A DNA stretch of 64,000 nt from NCBI GenBank assembly GCA_000469685.2, contig LS997566.1:45681442-45745441 (forward strand), in the 5' to 3' direction. The notes under the pieces are model-generated. The model did no database searches and was not told where the DNA came from. It saw only the letters and a list, made by a program, of their open reading frames with translations. This DNA comes from Haemonchus contortus. Taxonomy: Eukaryota; Nematoda; Chromadorea; Rhabditida; Trichostrongylidae. Positions 1 to 11,790 of the stretch are shown here, piece after piece (the first letter of the stretch is position 1; the number at the start of each line of letters is the position of its first letter). The translations under genes were made by a program, and so were the position numbers.

Positions 1-2743
1 CCTGTCATTGCATGCAATTCTCAATGGCAGCACTCATGGCTTATCCCAAAACGACTGATAAAAACGCAACAGTGCGCATTTTCCGAGAAAAAATCCCCAG
101 CGAATATAGCGGAGCTGTCTATAGAGCCATCAAAGGAGACTTGTAGTTTTTTTTTAGTAAATAAAAAGCTAAAAATAGGTTTAGATCAAAACAACATCAA
201 AGGTGGCAATGAACAAAAGAGTCGCTCAAGCTCAGTGGGTGGGCTATACGGCAAGGTAAATGCCGGAAAATTGAGCGGTAATCGAGTATGGATGACATGT
301 TTACCATGACGTACGTAGGAATAATAAAAGTAATTGTTAGTAGGTCATATATCTACTTGTTTACCTGTTTGTTTACTAAATTCCCAGTAATATTTACATA
401 AAACCCGAGAAAAAGAATACGTCAAAAAGAAAATGAAAGAAACAGTTAACTGGTGAGAAGAAGAGAGAATGAAGGCAGACGGATGGAATAGAAGCTGGTA
501 AAAAAGGAAAGTTGAAGATAGCCGAAGGTAAAAAGGCAAAGATAATTGGAAAAAAGTATCTCCTACTAAAGTGGAAGGAAGGAAGCCTCAAAATAGAAAC
601 GCCTATGCAGCGCCTCCTTCAGAGTTTACGATTAGTCACTGGAATCCTTCTAAGGACCCCTACTTGCACAGTGGGCGTTTGAAATGTAAATAATGAAGTG
701 GAATTGTTGCTCAGGATTAACAACCAGTGCAAGTGCCCTTCTGTGGCCTTCCCTACTCCACCTCCCCCTCCCAAAACCTTCTGATGTGATTGAGCGCTAA
801 GTGAAGGGGTTTATTATCGATTTCGAGTTTTTCTATTATCTAAAGACATCTAGGACCGTCGAGAAAGATTGACACCACGGGAAGCAGTAGTTAGCGATGA
901 CGTCAGAGGAGGATAAACGGTCTCAGAATCAAATTCAGCACCGAATTCTGTTCAGTGACCTTCCGACTCCTCTAGGGCTTGTCAATGTACATTAGTCACT
1001 TCAAAGCCACAATCCACCATGAAAATGGCTCATGGGATATCCCGCTGAAATGAATGTGTGGCCTCCTCGTATACCATACCTCCGTTTCCCGCCCTTAGGT
1101 CGTGAAACGGACTAGATAGGGTGTTATAAGGGTCAAAGATTGTCTCGTATGTATGCGTGGACGAGTTTCAACGGCATTGTGGATGTTACAATGAGACAAT
1201 CCACAAGGGAGCACGTAAAGGTAGTTCAAACAACTTGCCATGACCCACAGTAACAGTGAAAGGCAATTCTGGACAGTTTTGGCTTGATGTAGTCAACTTT
1301 TTGCGCGATGATAACAACTAGAAATATGTCATTTCCGTCATGGTATTCTCGTACAACCTCTACTTTCACTACTTTTGAAGAGCCTTATTTTTTGCAGGAT
1401 CGTCGAATTGTCTCGCTTCCTTCACCACCGATGCACTATTCCGATCTATTATTTTCGCTTCCCTTGCCTTAGAAAAGGGTACCATAAAATTATCGCGAGC
1501 TGTGCCTTTAAATCGGCGTTTCCGACGTAGATCGACCCCGCTTTGTAATGCGCCCATCCACCTAACTTCGAATCAGAATCGCAATGGTGTTGGATTGCGT
1601 ATGTGGTCTACGGGTGTCCTTCATAACGGTTTGGAAGGGGGCAAGGGAGATAGTTTGTGTATAGGACTTTAGCTTCATCCTCCAAGATGAGTCCAGTTTT
1701 AATAATCGACCACGAAGAAGACCCTGGAAACTCAGACAGGTATCGGATAATGGATATAATCCCTGGATCATGTACAGCAGCGCAGCTTTTGACCCAAACC
1801 TTTTCCGCCATATCAGCTACTCTCCTTACTTCAATGGTTCGATGGTGGTTACACATTCAAATGTCAATGCGATGTCGGATAGAAGTGGGGAGCATGGCGT
1901 AACCCCAAAGGAAGTTTGTCTGCACTGAACTCTTAACATTTGCTCTTTGTTCAAATATAAATCCTATGCAGCTCGCGTACTATTACTCCCATATGACTAA
2001 GATCTCCGAGACAGTTCTTTCGAAAACGTTTCGAGTCTTTTTTTCTCCTGGAAGAAGGTCCCACATCGCTGTTGTTTTGACAGTGGCGCTTGAGAAGGAG
2101 GTCTACTCCGAGACATAGCAGAGATAACATATCACCTTTCACTGTTTCCCGTATATCCACTCAGACTCACAGCAACAGGCTTGCTTATTGTTCAGAGCCG
2201 AAGGTGGGATGATCGCGAGGTGACACTACCACGCCACTAAAAAACTCCTAGGATCGACTTTCACCAGACTATTCTTAGGTTCCATCAGAATGAGTGGAAT
2301 AATGGAGGATTCTCACGAAAGGAAGGGATGGTAGCCTGTGAAATTGATGCCCCTCCTTCTCTCCCCTCCTTGAGTCATTACTCTCATACAACACAAGAAT
2401 TCCCTAAGAAGTCGTTGCTTGGACATCAAAAGGCACTGACCTCCTAGGGAATACTAGAAGTCCTCGCCATCAATCATTTGGCCACTCAAAGTCAGATCGT
2501 AAAGACGATGCTAGGACGAAGGGCAATCTTTGAAAAGCACGGGGACAACGTCTGAGACATAGGGCGACTTTCAAAAAGCACGGGAAAGCCATGCCTAATT
2601 CTAGGTGGGGAAACATCAAGGTAAGAAAATAGTTGTAGCCACAGAAAGAGTGGATTCGACTGGTCAATCAGTTGTTGGTAAGTAAGGACCACATATAATT
2701 CCGACGACACTTCCAAATGCACCTGTAGCTTTATGGTCATGTA
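1..2743. other. Intergenic DNA, no supported gene
   Basis: I see no exon with a convincing reading frame and splice sites here. The short open frames overlap on both strands and have no recognisable motifs. The only structure I can name is a degraded SINE-like segment near 1505-1640. The stretch ends at the TA target site of the mariner that starts at 2744. Confidence 0.55.
1505..1640 (-). repeat. Degraded SINE-like copy
   Basis: Read on the minus strand, this stretch aligns by eye with the 3' body of the SINE family at 28140-28405, 33484-33670 and 44266-44510. It shares the blocks GTAGACCACATACGC and GGATGGGCGCAT in the same order. No Pol III head can be recognised. Identity looks like roughly two thirds, so this is an old copy. 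Confidence 0.45.
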
Positions 2744-4030
2744 TTAGGTCATCTCATTCAAAAGTTCGCAGACATCCAGAGGGATGGCGGGATTATGAAG
2801 GAGGCTGTCACCATCCACAGTGTTTTGATCAGAAGCGAGGACCGTCAGCTACGACACTGCCCGATTTCGACATCATGGCTGCAGCAGAAGATATTGACAA
2901 TTTGAAAAGAAGTATTACCGAACAGGATCAACGCGAAATTATCAAATGGGGCGCTATACCAGCAGAATCCGAAGTTCAAATTCATCTTGAGCACAATCAA
3001 CAAATGGACGGGACGGAGTTCTTCAAGCGTAATGTGCAGAAATGGGTGAGAATGTTCAAAGGAGGAAGAACGGAGACAAGTGAAGGCCGAGGTGGTGCTC
3101 ACAATGTTCACTCCGCACACGAAGAACGAGTAGCTGAAATCAAGCGTCGAATGGCTGAGCGCAGAGACTGCACCATTGCCGAACTTGCCCGCGAGACCGG
3201 CATTCCTGCTACTACCGTTGGCCGAGTTGTGTCCAAAGAATTGAAGATGGTCAAGAAGATGTGTGTATGGGTACCTCATTTACTTACAGAAGCACAGGTC
3301 CAAAACCGAATTGATGCCTGTAGAAACAATCTTCTCCGCCACCGACGTCACCCAAGACTCACGAAACCAAAGTTGGCTATAGATGAAACATGGGTGGGTT
3401 TTACACTGAGCCCGAAAGTCACAAGCGTCGGGTTTGGATGGACGTCGATGAGAAACCGCCCGAATTGGTTCATAAAGAGTCACGTGGTTCCAAGTTGATG
3501 CTCATCACGGCAATGGATTTCCGAGGCGTGGCGTTCTGGCAACTTTGTCCTGAAAAAATGACCGTCACTTCTGAAGTGTATTGCCAGTTTCTCGACGATA
3601 ATACCGACAATTGGATGGCAGCACACAACTTCAAGAGGGCAATTATCGCTCATGACAATGCCAAGCCCCACCCATCTCGAATTGTGCAGCAGTTTTTTGA
3701 AGAACAGAATATTGAAACCTAGATTCAACCGCCCTATTCTCCCGAGCTCCAGCCGTGCGACTTCAAGCGGTTCGGTCAAATGAAGGTACGTCGCAGTGGC
3801 AAACGCTTTGACAACTGGTCGATCGCCGAAATGGACGTCAACAGCATTTTATCTGTACATGTTGAAGGAAAGAAGCTACTTGGTGTCCAGGTGCTATTTG
3901 GACGCTGGGAGAGGGTCGTCAACAATGATGGAGCCTACCCGACAGAACACTAGAATATTAGCTTTTTATCTTGTTTGTTGTTCATTTTATTCGAATAAAA
4001 GCTTGCGAACTTTTGAATGAGATGACCTAA
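2744..4030 (+). mobile_element. Mariner transposon, bandit/irritans-like, near full length
   Basis: The element begins TTAGGTCATCTCATTCAAAA and ends with its reverse complement, giving inverted repeats of about 27 bp. It is flanked by TA dinucleotides at 2742-2743 and 4031-4032. At 1287 bp it matches the usual mariner length. It carries one transposase reading frame in the same orientation, now broken. Mariners of the bandit type are described from hookworms; the subfamily label is an inference from the motifs, not a search result. Confidence 0.93.
2875..3953 (+). pseudogene. Mariner transposase, one frameshift and one stop
   Basis: The product would cut and join mariner ends at TA sites. 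The frame opens at ATG 2875 with an N-terminal helix-turn-helix region, followed by AELARETGIPATTVGRVV and the mariner hallmark WVPHLLT. The first catalytic Asp lies in AIDETWV, just before a frame change near 3385-3405. The second frame carries HDNAKPH (second Asp) and, after an in-frame TAG at 3720-3722, YSPELQPCDF (third Asp). Thirty-four residues separate the last two Asp, counting the stop, so the catalytic triad is D,D34D and all three Asp survive. The remainder is open to TAG at 3951. About 359 residues in total fits the family. The copy is inactive as it stands but young. Confidence 0.9.
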
Positions 4031-5236
4031 TAGAAGCACAAATGAAGCAGAAGAGCGCTTCAGAGCTTTTTATACAAGAGTAGATCTCCGTAACCTGGAC
4101 CCTGTACAGGTGCGTATCGCTTGGAAATCGTCACAAGCGAAGATACCCATTTTTGGAATCGTTCCCAAAAGATGCATCACGCACGTGACTTTCTCTCGGA
4201 CCGCAGAGGAAACCAATGTCTTGAAAACGTTGACTTAAGAGTGTTAGCCTGCCTTTACCGTACTGTGAGAAGTCATAATAGCCCTCCCTTATCAACTGAC
4301 ATTACCCTTAACGGCACCTACTTCTCGACTCATTGGTAGGAATTATGAAGTAGTTCGATAGAGCGCCAACGCCACTTGATCAGCAGTTCATGCACTGGTA
4401 CGCTAGCATTTACCACTACTGTTTCCACCAGAAACTACGGTAGAATCTGTTGGGGAGTCGGCATACATAACTCGTCCACAGAAACTATTTAGGAACATAG
4501 AGGGGAGCTAATAAACCAAACCTTTCACATTACTGCATGAGCAATTGTAAAAATTATTCGAGAACCGACGATGAAGCACCTAGACAACTTGTTTATGATT
4601 ACTGTAGCGTAGCTACTGTATATTATTCAGGATACAGCACATTCTTTGACCCCTATACTGTAAGAGGTGGAGGTCACATAGTCCGATTTTTGAAAGATCT
4701 AAAAATGGAAAAGTGGCTACAAGTAAGAAAGGATTAGAAAACTCGGCTTGTTGCTTTGTCCATGAATAAATAATTGATTTGAATATATCCTTTCAATAAA
4801 AATTATTGGAAATTTTGACAGATGTCCCCAGGCTTCTCTACCTACAACTAGTAGCCCAAGTCGGAAAAGCTCTTCACCAATCTTTCATTGAATGACTTCT
4901 AACCTGAAAGGCATGGTGTCAAGAATACTCTACACATTATGGAATAAGGGATATAAGGAATACGTCCTTCTCAGATTTTTTAATGGCAAGCCATTTTTTC
5001 CACATGATCATTCTTTTTTTTCACAGCAAATGCAAAATATCAACCTTTATTTCACGAATTCACTGATTGACTGATTTTGGCGTCCAGCTACAGGGAAAAA
5101 CTAAGTCTTGCTAGGTGAAATTTTTTTTTTGATTTTTTCACGAAGCCAAAAATGAGTTTTAAAGTCTCTCCACAGATGTTACTGTAAGGTTGCTTTCAAA
5201 TAGGTAAATTCAACCATATGGAAAGCAAGAACTCAC
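4031..5236. other. Intergenic DNA, no supported gene
   Basis: Between the mariner and the orphan exon I find no repeat or coding signal that I can support. Short open frames near 4121-4339 and 4537-4737 have no motif and no good splice context. Confidence 0.5.
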
Positions 5237-5355
5237 CTCAGGCATGTCTAACAGCTGAACCGATAGATTTCCGCTTTTTCCACTCGGTACATTACACTCA
5301 CACAAATAACCTTGGACAGCAGCCGGCGACGTTGACGCGTTGACTTCGAAACGCC
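5237..5355 (-). CDS. Orphan coding exon, possibly transthyretin-like
   Basis: On the minus strand a 119-nt open stretch sits between a TTCTAG acceptor (above 5355) and a strong donor GAG/GTGAGT (below 5237). It encodes AAVQGYLCECNVPSGKSG followed by NLSVQLLDMPE. The V-x-G-x-L-C ... V-x-L-x-D spacing recalls the first strand pair of nematode transthyretin-like proteins, but the match is short. A hydrophobic start, MILLVSFVLVV, lies upstream at about 5437 in another frame, with no convincing donor to join it. I could not find further exons on either side, so this may be a gene remnant. Confidence 0.35.
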
Positions 5356-5460
5356 CTAGAATTTGAAATGGGAAACTTCGGGATTTGAAGAAATCTTGGT
5401 CCTCGAACAACGAGAACAAACGATACAAGCAAAATCATGTATGTTCAGGAATCATGAATA

Positions 5461-5512
5461 TAAACAAACAAACAAACAAGCAAACAAACAAGTAAACAAA
5501 CAAACGAATAAT
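5461..5512. repeat. (AAAC)n microsatellite
   Basis: About 50 bp of AAAC/AAAG tetramers with few interruptions. Confidence 0.9.
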
Positions 5513-5825
5513 TAGGAATCAATCAAAAGCGATTCATAATTCGAATTGAAATTACAGGAGAGGCAATCATCACTATCACTGATTATCACTCAAATTTACT
5601 CTTACACGACATTCATGAAGGAATATTGTACTACTGCTTACTGGTTAGGATTTCACAGTAGTAAAAAGATCGAAACTGGGCAGTTTTATCGGTAGATAAA
5701 TGGTAATAAATAATACAAACTGAAGATAACAAAAGATAATAAGTAATACATTGAGAATTTATGATTGGGAAAATATAATTTTACTATAATAAAAAAGTTT
5801 TATATATCCTATGAGTTAATTGTAG

Positions 5826-6339
5826 AATTTTGTAAATAATGATGTGTAAATAATCATAAGTAATACATGTTATCATTATAACTCTGATATATATGAACGA
5901 ATTTGTATGTATTTTATTTGATGTGTATTATGATAATGAAAAAAGGAGAAAATGAGGTCCCAGAAAGGAAATAAAGGAGAGGATTTGCATGAACTAGAGG
6001 CTTCATTAAAACCAAGAAAGATCGACAAATGACTCTCAAACACTCTCGAATTCAAGCAAAGAAGCTAATGTGGGAACAGCTGGGCCATTCCGATCGCCTT
6101 TTTTAAAACGTTTCTATTGAAAAATTTATGTTCTCGCACCATTCGGCTCACCGATCTCGATCTGTGATCTATCAAACACTTTCGATCCAGACACTGAAAA
6201 AAAATCGAAACCAGACCCTTTTTTATCTCCATGAAAGGTCCTTTACGAGCTTTTTCACAAGGACTTTTTAAGACGACCTTCATATTCTTCTGATGAAGAA
6301 GTTCTCGGCTCTGGTCAATCCTTTGTTTGTGAATACGAG
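5826..6339. repeat. 5' part of tandem duplication unit 1
   Basis: This AT-rich segment reappears in shortened form at 9255-9480. The shared blocks include GTGGGAACAGCTGGGCCATT (6070 and 9360) and a TAATGAT...TAAATAAT block. It marks the left end of the unit carrying the cystatin-like gene. No coding frame is supported. Confidence 0.7.
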
Positions 6340-6720
6340 CTTCAAATGAGCAAAGTCTGACATGAACTGAGCACAGGCTGAGCTCAGAAAGCTCCGCCCA
6401 CAAGGGGCGGAACATGCACTAGAGTTGGGCGATGCTATAGCTGGAAAAAACCGAGCAAAGGTGAGGAACTGGTCAATGAATGAAATGATGGAAAAACATC
6501 CGCAGTGGAAGGAGACCTCTTTCAAGGTCGGCCCTTCCACATAAATTCGAAAACCATCACAGCCGATGATCGGGATCTTGAACGGTGGAGTTCAGACCAA
6601 ACATTGAGTCGACCAGTCGGTATAATAGTTTATACTCGAGAACGGACGATATTCCTACTGTATATAGATAAACCACAAATGTCCGTTTGCCTGTCTATTT
6701 GTGGGAGATGAAGGATACCG
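6340..6720 (+). repeat. Helitron-derived fragment upstream of cystatin-like gene 1
   Basis: The part at 6380-6560 holds the GC-rich hairpin GCTCCGCCCACAAGGGGCGG and the block order GTCAATGAAT ... CCGCAGTGGAAGGAG ... CCTTCCACATAAATTCG. The same order occurs in Helitron 1 near 16995-17210. At 6650-6700 a further block, CCTACTGTATATAGATAAAC followed by a CTGT-like stretch, resembles the Helitron 5' end at 16836. Related fragments lie upstream of the other two gene copies, so they were carried along by the duplication. Confidence 0.65.
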
Positions 6721-7050
6721 TTCTGGTCGCAAAGCTTATGAAACGTCTTCACAGGCTCAATGAAAGCGATGTGGGCGATGTTTTGAAGCGAAAAGCTTCC
6801 TGTGCCATTCAAGAAAACCGCTCAGCATGAATCGAATGATTTTCCTAGAAAATTCAGTTTGGAGAGAATATATCATTGCTTTTATTTTTGAACAAAACGC
6901 ATGAATACGTACGTTCTGCTCGAATAGATTTTGATCGCGATATAAGGGAAACCGAACATTATCATTCAAGTTTATGTAAAAGCTGCAAACCAAATGAAAA
7001 GCGAATTGTTTAAAAAAATCTCAATTTTCATGCTAATGATGTTACAACAG

Positions 7051-7057
7051 TATAAAA
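7051..7057 (+). promoter_or_regulatory. TATA box of cystatin-like gene 1
   Basis: TATAAAA lies 36 bp upstream of the ATG at 7087. The same motif sits at matching distance in copies 2 and 3, preceded in each by a conserved block containing AAAAGCTGCAAACC or a close variant. Confidence 0.7.
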
Positions 7058-7086
7058 ACAAGTGACAATTCTTACCCTATGCATCC

Positions 7087-7904
7087 ATGGAACGTCTACT
7101 TCTTCCTATTCTTGTTATCGGAGTTATCGCGGTTAGTTCTTGTTGGTTATCATTTACGGCGTTTAAGTAGACTACCTCTTCGCCGATTTCTGACAGCCAA
7201 GTGAGGGAAGGCACATCTCGTGGCGCTAACAAAGAACTCTACAGGTTCCCAAGGCATTGCCACCCCCGAAAGAAGTTGGAACTGGGGATAAGCACGTGTC
7301 TGTTGGACTATCTACCAAGCACCCCTACGACAACCGAACCTCTGTTATGGAAACGGAGGTCATTGAGAAGCTGGGCAATGCCTCACAGTTACACTAAGCA
7401 GTATTTACTTCATTCAGATCAGAAACTACGCCTCAAAGCTAGGAAGTCTCGAAGGAACTGTTCAGGCTATAAACCATTCTGGTCAGCTCCAATACAATTT
7501 CACCCTTGCAAACGCCGACTGCAACAAGGTGAAGCTTAAGCTAAGATAATGCTTAAGCATGATATTTCCTACAAGTTTCTTGATGAGAAGCAATTATTAG
7601 CAGCTTTATCCAATTAGTAAAAAAAATTAGCCATTTCTACAGTAATATTTTTGTCTTATCAAAAATTTTTTAGGTGGTCAGCTGGATTACCGATGTTGTG
7701 AATAGCGACCCGGAAAATTACCTTCCGAGCATTGTAGACTGCGACCCAAAAAAAGCTACCACAGAGAAAGCCAACGCCACCGACGTCGCCAAAGCTACCA
7801 CAGAGAAAGCCAACGTCACCGACGTCGCCAAAGCTACCACAGAGAAAGCCAACGTCACCGACGTCGCCAAAGCTACCACAGAGAAAGCCAACGTCACAGC
7901 CTGA
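7087..7904 (+). CDS. Small secreted cystatin-like protein, copy 1
   Basis: Four exons are proposed: 7087-7131, 7245-7358, 7418-7528 and 7674-7904, all in phase 0, for 166 residues. Exon 1 encodes the hydrophobic signal peptide MERLLLPILVIGVIA. Exon 2 starts VPKALPPPKEVGTG and contains PYDNRTS. Exon 3 carries KLGSLEGTVQAIN, then QLQYNFTLANADCNK. Exon 4 carries SWITDVVNSDPENYLPSIVDC, then a lysine/threonine-rich tail of 13-residue repeats. The order (Gly near the N-terminus, YN, a G in the position of QVVAG, a strand ending in Cys-x-Lys, a Trp, a last Cys) resembles type-2 cystatins. The QxVxG and PW inhibitory motifs are not conserved, so protease inhibition is unproven. Sequons NRT, NHS, NFT, NAT and NVT suggest heavy N-glycosylation. 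Intron 2 (59 nt, donor GTCATT) is weak but restores the frame. A nematode-specific secreted family unrelated to cystatin is the alternative. Confidence 0.7.
7752..7901 (+). repeat. 39-bp in-frame coding minisatellite
   Basis: Three full units and one truncated unit of 39 bp encode KATTEKANVTDVA (first unit NAT instead of NVT). They lie in exon 4 of copy 1. Copies 2 and 3 have at most one related stretch, so the expansion followed duplication. Each unit adds an N-glycosylation sequon. Confidence 0.93.
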
Positions 7905-9254
7905 ACGTTTACATTGTAAACTCTGATAAAGCTGAGCAATTCGTTAGGTGACAACATATGCGAGATTCAGTTACAAAGTTATATTGAGAGTTTGAACTAT
8001 GACTACACCGATACCATGATTTAATGTCTGGAAGCTCTTTCTAGATGGCCATATTTCGTATTACAGTCGAAGAACCCCTGATGGTTGCCTAGTTGACTTA
8101 ACCTTGCTGGTTTGCTGGCACTATTGAACGTGAGACCTCATTAGTATCAGAAAAAAGCCTAATTTTCATGGGAACTTCCGTGGTAAGTGGAGCAACTGCG
8201 TGCTGGCGGGGTGGAGGAATGCAGAAAAAATTTGATTAGGATTCGGTAAATTCAGTCGGAGTTTGAACTGCAGCATGGGATTGCTGGGTAGGTAAAGGGA
8301 CTGAGCTCCGCCTGCAGAGGCGGGACGTGCGCCAAATTGATATCGCCAATCGAAAGCCTTCAAATTTGGTACACCGATGACCGACGGGCGATTCGATTAG
8401 TTTAGGGCCAGGGTTTGCGCGAAAAAGTGGTTGAGCGGAAATTCATAAATCCTGTTTCCGTTGACGTAGAGAGTTCAAATTCTGTAGGATCACAGCTTTT
8501 AGTATCAGCAGTAAAACCTCGGCGTTCTGCTAAATGGTGTAGGATAAGACGGGATCGTATGTAATTGGCGACGGTAACCGATGACAACTGATAAGATGAG
8601 ATAAGGGGCCTAAGAGAGCAAGAGCCATCTACTGATCAAAATTCTAAATATTCGGTAGATGTAACTTTGGCTGTTCAGTATGATTCATTCGACAAGGCGA
8701 GATGGTAGGGTAGGGTGACAAAAGTGAGCGGTAAGTGCAGTGTTAGGTACCCATTAGCAGCAATACGATAAGCAGATGGAAAAATTTTGTTCATTTCTTG
8801 CTATTAGATTACGACTGCTACCTAGCAAGATTTGTGAGTAGATGGAGGATTTTCTTAGGTTGATATCATTCGCGACAAAACTTAATCGATCGTCAGTAAT
8901 CTGAAGTAATCAATTAATGATATCTTTGTAAGGAAAAAGGTATATTGGAAATGGGTATGATATTAGTGTTATCATAACTCGAAATATTTGTGAGTACTGC
9001 CCAAGGCTTTGGTTGCCTAACTGTTGAATTTTGATAGGTATTTATTTTTGAGAACGAAAGCAAGGATCGAGACTTCCAATCAAAGCGTAAGCACCGACTT
9101 ACACTTAATACAATATGCACTGCCCTGTTAGCCCTGTGTCGGACTTTGAGAGCAAGAAAATATTACGGAGTAGAAAGTTAACTGATTACTACAACTTTGC
9201 CGAAGAAGGAGGGAAGGCCGGCGTTAGCCAAGCGAGCCGACTAGTCTAAACTAT
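7905..9254. other. Spacer after cystatin-like gene 1
   Basis: A block after the gene, GAGATTCAGTTACAAAGTTA near 7961, recurs after the other two copies. A Helitron-type GC hairpin (GAGCTCCGCCTGCAGAGGCG) lies near 8308 inside a degraded relic at about 8166-8350. No gene is supported. Confidence 0.55.
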
Positions 9255-9480
9255 ATTAAATAAGTAATAAACGCTGTAATTTAATTGCAACATTGTGTAA
9301 ATAATGATCTGCAAATAAATATAGGTAATGTATCTCAAATTTAAGCCAAAGAAGCTCATGTGGGAACAGCTGGGCCATTCCAATAGACGTTTTTCTACTG
9401 AAAACTTAAAGTTCTGTAATAAAAAACTTTCGACTTTGGTTAATCCTTTTTTATGAACATGTGCACTCTGATTTTCCTCC
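9255..9480. repeat. Truncated 5' part of tandem duplication unit 2
   Basis: This matches 5826-6340 in the same order but lacks the middle of that segment. The mariner at 9549 sits just after it, so the insertion separated this end from the rest of unit 2. Confidence 0.65.
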
Positions 9481-9548
9481 AAAATGTTGCAGTGTATGGA
9501 TGAGTTGAAATGAGATGAAATAAAATGGTACGAGGGTTGCCTTTTATA

Positions 9549-10700
9549 TTAGGTTGAGTCATAAGTCCTCGGACAAATTGGCAATGATAACATTTATCTT
9601 ACAATTTTTAAACGACAATAGCGAATCATTTGAAATATGCCCCATTGGCATCGATGGTCTTCTATCAATGCTTGGGCAATTCGTAGATGCCCTTGCTTTA
9701 GAACGCTGGGGGCTGACCCTTGGAGAATTGCACCAGTGCCATTTTGATGTCGTTGCGGGTTTGAAAATCCTGACCATCCAGAAGACGTTGAAGATGGGGG
9801 AAAAGGTGGTAATTCGAAGGATCCAAGTCTGAGGAACATGGTTGATGTGGTACACTTGTCCTGCCGAAAGTCGTCAGTTCAGTTTTGGTCGTTCTTGCAA
9901 TGTGAGGGCGAGCGTTGTCGTGCCGGAAGTAAACTTTGTGCTGCTGTGGACGTGTAGCTTCGGGATTCGCCTTCAAATTCCTCGGTTGCGTAATGTAGAC
10001 GTGTGCGGTCACTGTGCATCCTTCGTCTAGCAGCTCCCATTATTGGACACGGAGAGCGCTCCACCAGAATCAGAACATAACCTCCTTGGCGTGTACGTTG
10101 GGTTTGGGGGAGTCTTCTGCATGCGTACCCTTGTCAATCCATTGAGCTCGCCGGTGAACGTTAGAGTAGAGGTTCGACTTCGCACCCCTGGTGACTAGGT
10201 ACTCGAGCCACGCGTGGGGCCCTTGAGCCTGAGGAGAGAAAGTGCCACGTCGCCGCGGCGGTCTATCTCATACTGCTTCAAAGAATGAGGCATCTATGGA
10301 CCGTGCTTTCGCACCTTGTCGATTGACTTCAATTCACGAAGAGCTGTGAACTGACTCCCCAAGGGTGACTGCCAGTTCACGAGTAGTTTGATACGGATCG
10401 GCTTCCACCTGGCTCCGCGGCACCTTCGAATCCAACTTCATTGAGCGTCCCGGACGGTCTTCATTTTCGACGGAATAGTCGCCCGATGTGAAGTTCTGAT
10501 GCAACTTGTAAATTGTACACCTCCTGTTTGTGAACGTCCTTCATACCTCTATCGATTGCCGCAGGTTCATGACCAGATAAAAAAATAAATATGATGGTGT
10601 TGCGGATGTGGAGTTGCGGCGGCTTGAAATCATGAGGCATAGTTGCTGGGAGTTCACCCGAGGTCGTAGTTCACTCGAAGACGAATTTCGTGGAGGTCGT
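9549..10700 (-). mobile_element. Degraded mariner, minus strand
   Basis: The left end is TTAGGTTGAGTCATAAGTCC beside a TA at 9547-9548. On the minus strand the transposase relic runs from about 10600 (FLSGHEPAAIDRG) through a GDYSVENEDRPGRS-like block in another frame. It then reaches an open stretch at 10012-9698 with HDNARPHIARTT and SDLDPSNYHLFPHLQ. The third catalytic Asp is replaced by Asn (PSNY instead of PSDY) and several frameshifts are present. The right inverted repeat could not be found, so the right boundary is approximate. This is an older family than the 2744 element. Confidence 0.85.
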
Positions 10701-11375
10701 CCATAATCAGTTGTCGTTCCGGAAACGGTTCATGCTGTGCACAAACTAATACTGCAAGATTGTCATGTGACCTATCGTGACCTTAGGCATTAGTGGGATT
10801 AGTTTACATTCAATTTTGCATGAACATTCGACTGTAAAAAATTTGTTGGCGTTGGACCCCGCCACGACAATGCGAGCTCCAACACATCGGCTCAAACAAC
10901 TGCATTTTTGAGCACTCAAAACAACGATTTGACCGGTCATCAGCCATGCAGTCCCCGGGTGACTACTTCTCATCCCGTACGTAAAAATAAAATGAGGGGT
11001 CAACGTTTTTCGACACTTGAAGAAACCGTTGATACTTCAGAGTCCATGTTTTAGAGTTACCTTAATCAGAGTGGCAAAAGTGCTTCGAAAATTGGTTCGA
11101 GCCCATACAAAAGTGTATAGATCTTAATGTGGAGAATTTTGAAAGGCAGTCAAGCGATTTTCAATGTATAGTATTTGTTCCTGTTCTCAAATCCCGAAAT
11201 ATAAAAGGCAGCCTATGTATCATCCTTGCCATACATGAACTGCATGCTCTAGACTGTTTCTCTATCTGTCTCTCTGTCTGCCGTCTGTCTGTCTGTCTGC
11301 CTGTCTGTCGGTCTGTCTGTGTGTCTGCCACGAAACTCCTCATCACCTTAAATAGCATCTGGAAATTTCGAGCAT
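10701..11375. other. Spacer with tetranucleotide-rich tract
   Basis: No gene is seen. A (CTGT)n-like tract at about 11262-11325 resembles the CTGT tract at the 5' end of Helitron 1, so it may be another Helitron end. Confidence 0.55.
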
Positions 11376-11790
11376 AGTCTGAGATGAATTAAGCATAAGG
11401 CAGTAACAACAGGGCTAGTGTGAGCTCAGAAGCTATTGGTGGGAAATACACAGCAATCGGGCAATGCTGAAGGCAAGTCTTCCTCAGTTACTTTCTCGAT
11501 AGCCTAGAAACAGGAAAAACAGAGTAAAGATGAGAAATTGATCAATGAATGAAGTGAAGGAAACACATCCGCAGTGGGAGGAGACTTCTTCGAAAGGGCG
11601 GCCCTTCCACATAAATTCGCAACAAATCACAGCCCATGGCAGGGACCTCGAAGGGTGTAGGTCAATCACTGTCAAGAGTTTGTACTCGAGCCCAAACGAT
11701 ATCCTCACTATTATATACGGACCACAGTTGTCCATTTATCTGTTTCTCTGCATGTTTGTGACGATGTCGTTACAAAGCTAACGAAACGTT
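11376..11790 (+). repeat. Helitron-derived fragment upstream of cystatin-like copy 2
   Basis: Blocks GAAATTGATCAATGAATGAA, CCGCAGTGGGAGGAG and CCTTCCACATAAATTCG follow the order seen at 6470-6550 and in Helitron 1. Near 11701, TCCTCACTATTATATACGGA resembles a Helitron 5' end and is shared with copies 1 and 3. Confidence 0.65.

Noticed and set aside
2845..3279. 144-residue minus-strand open frame
   Set aside because: It is antisense to the mariner transposase, whose motifs are unambiguous on the plus strand.
7718..7957. Minus-strand open frame across the cystatin-like tail repeat
   Set aside because: It is the antisense reading of the 39-bp coding repeat in exon 4 of copy 1.
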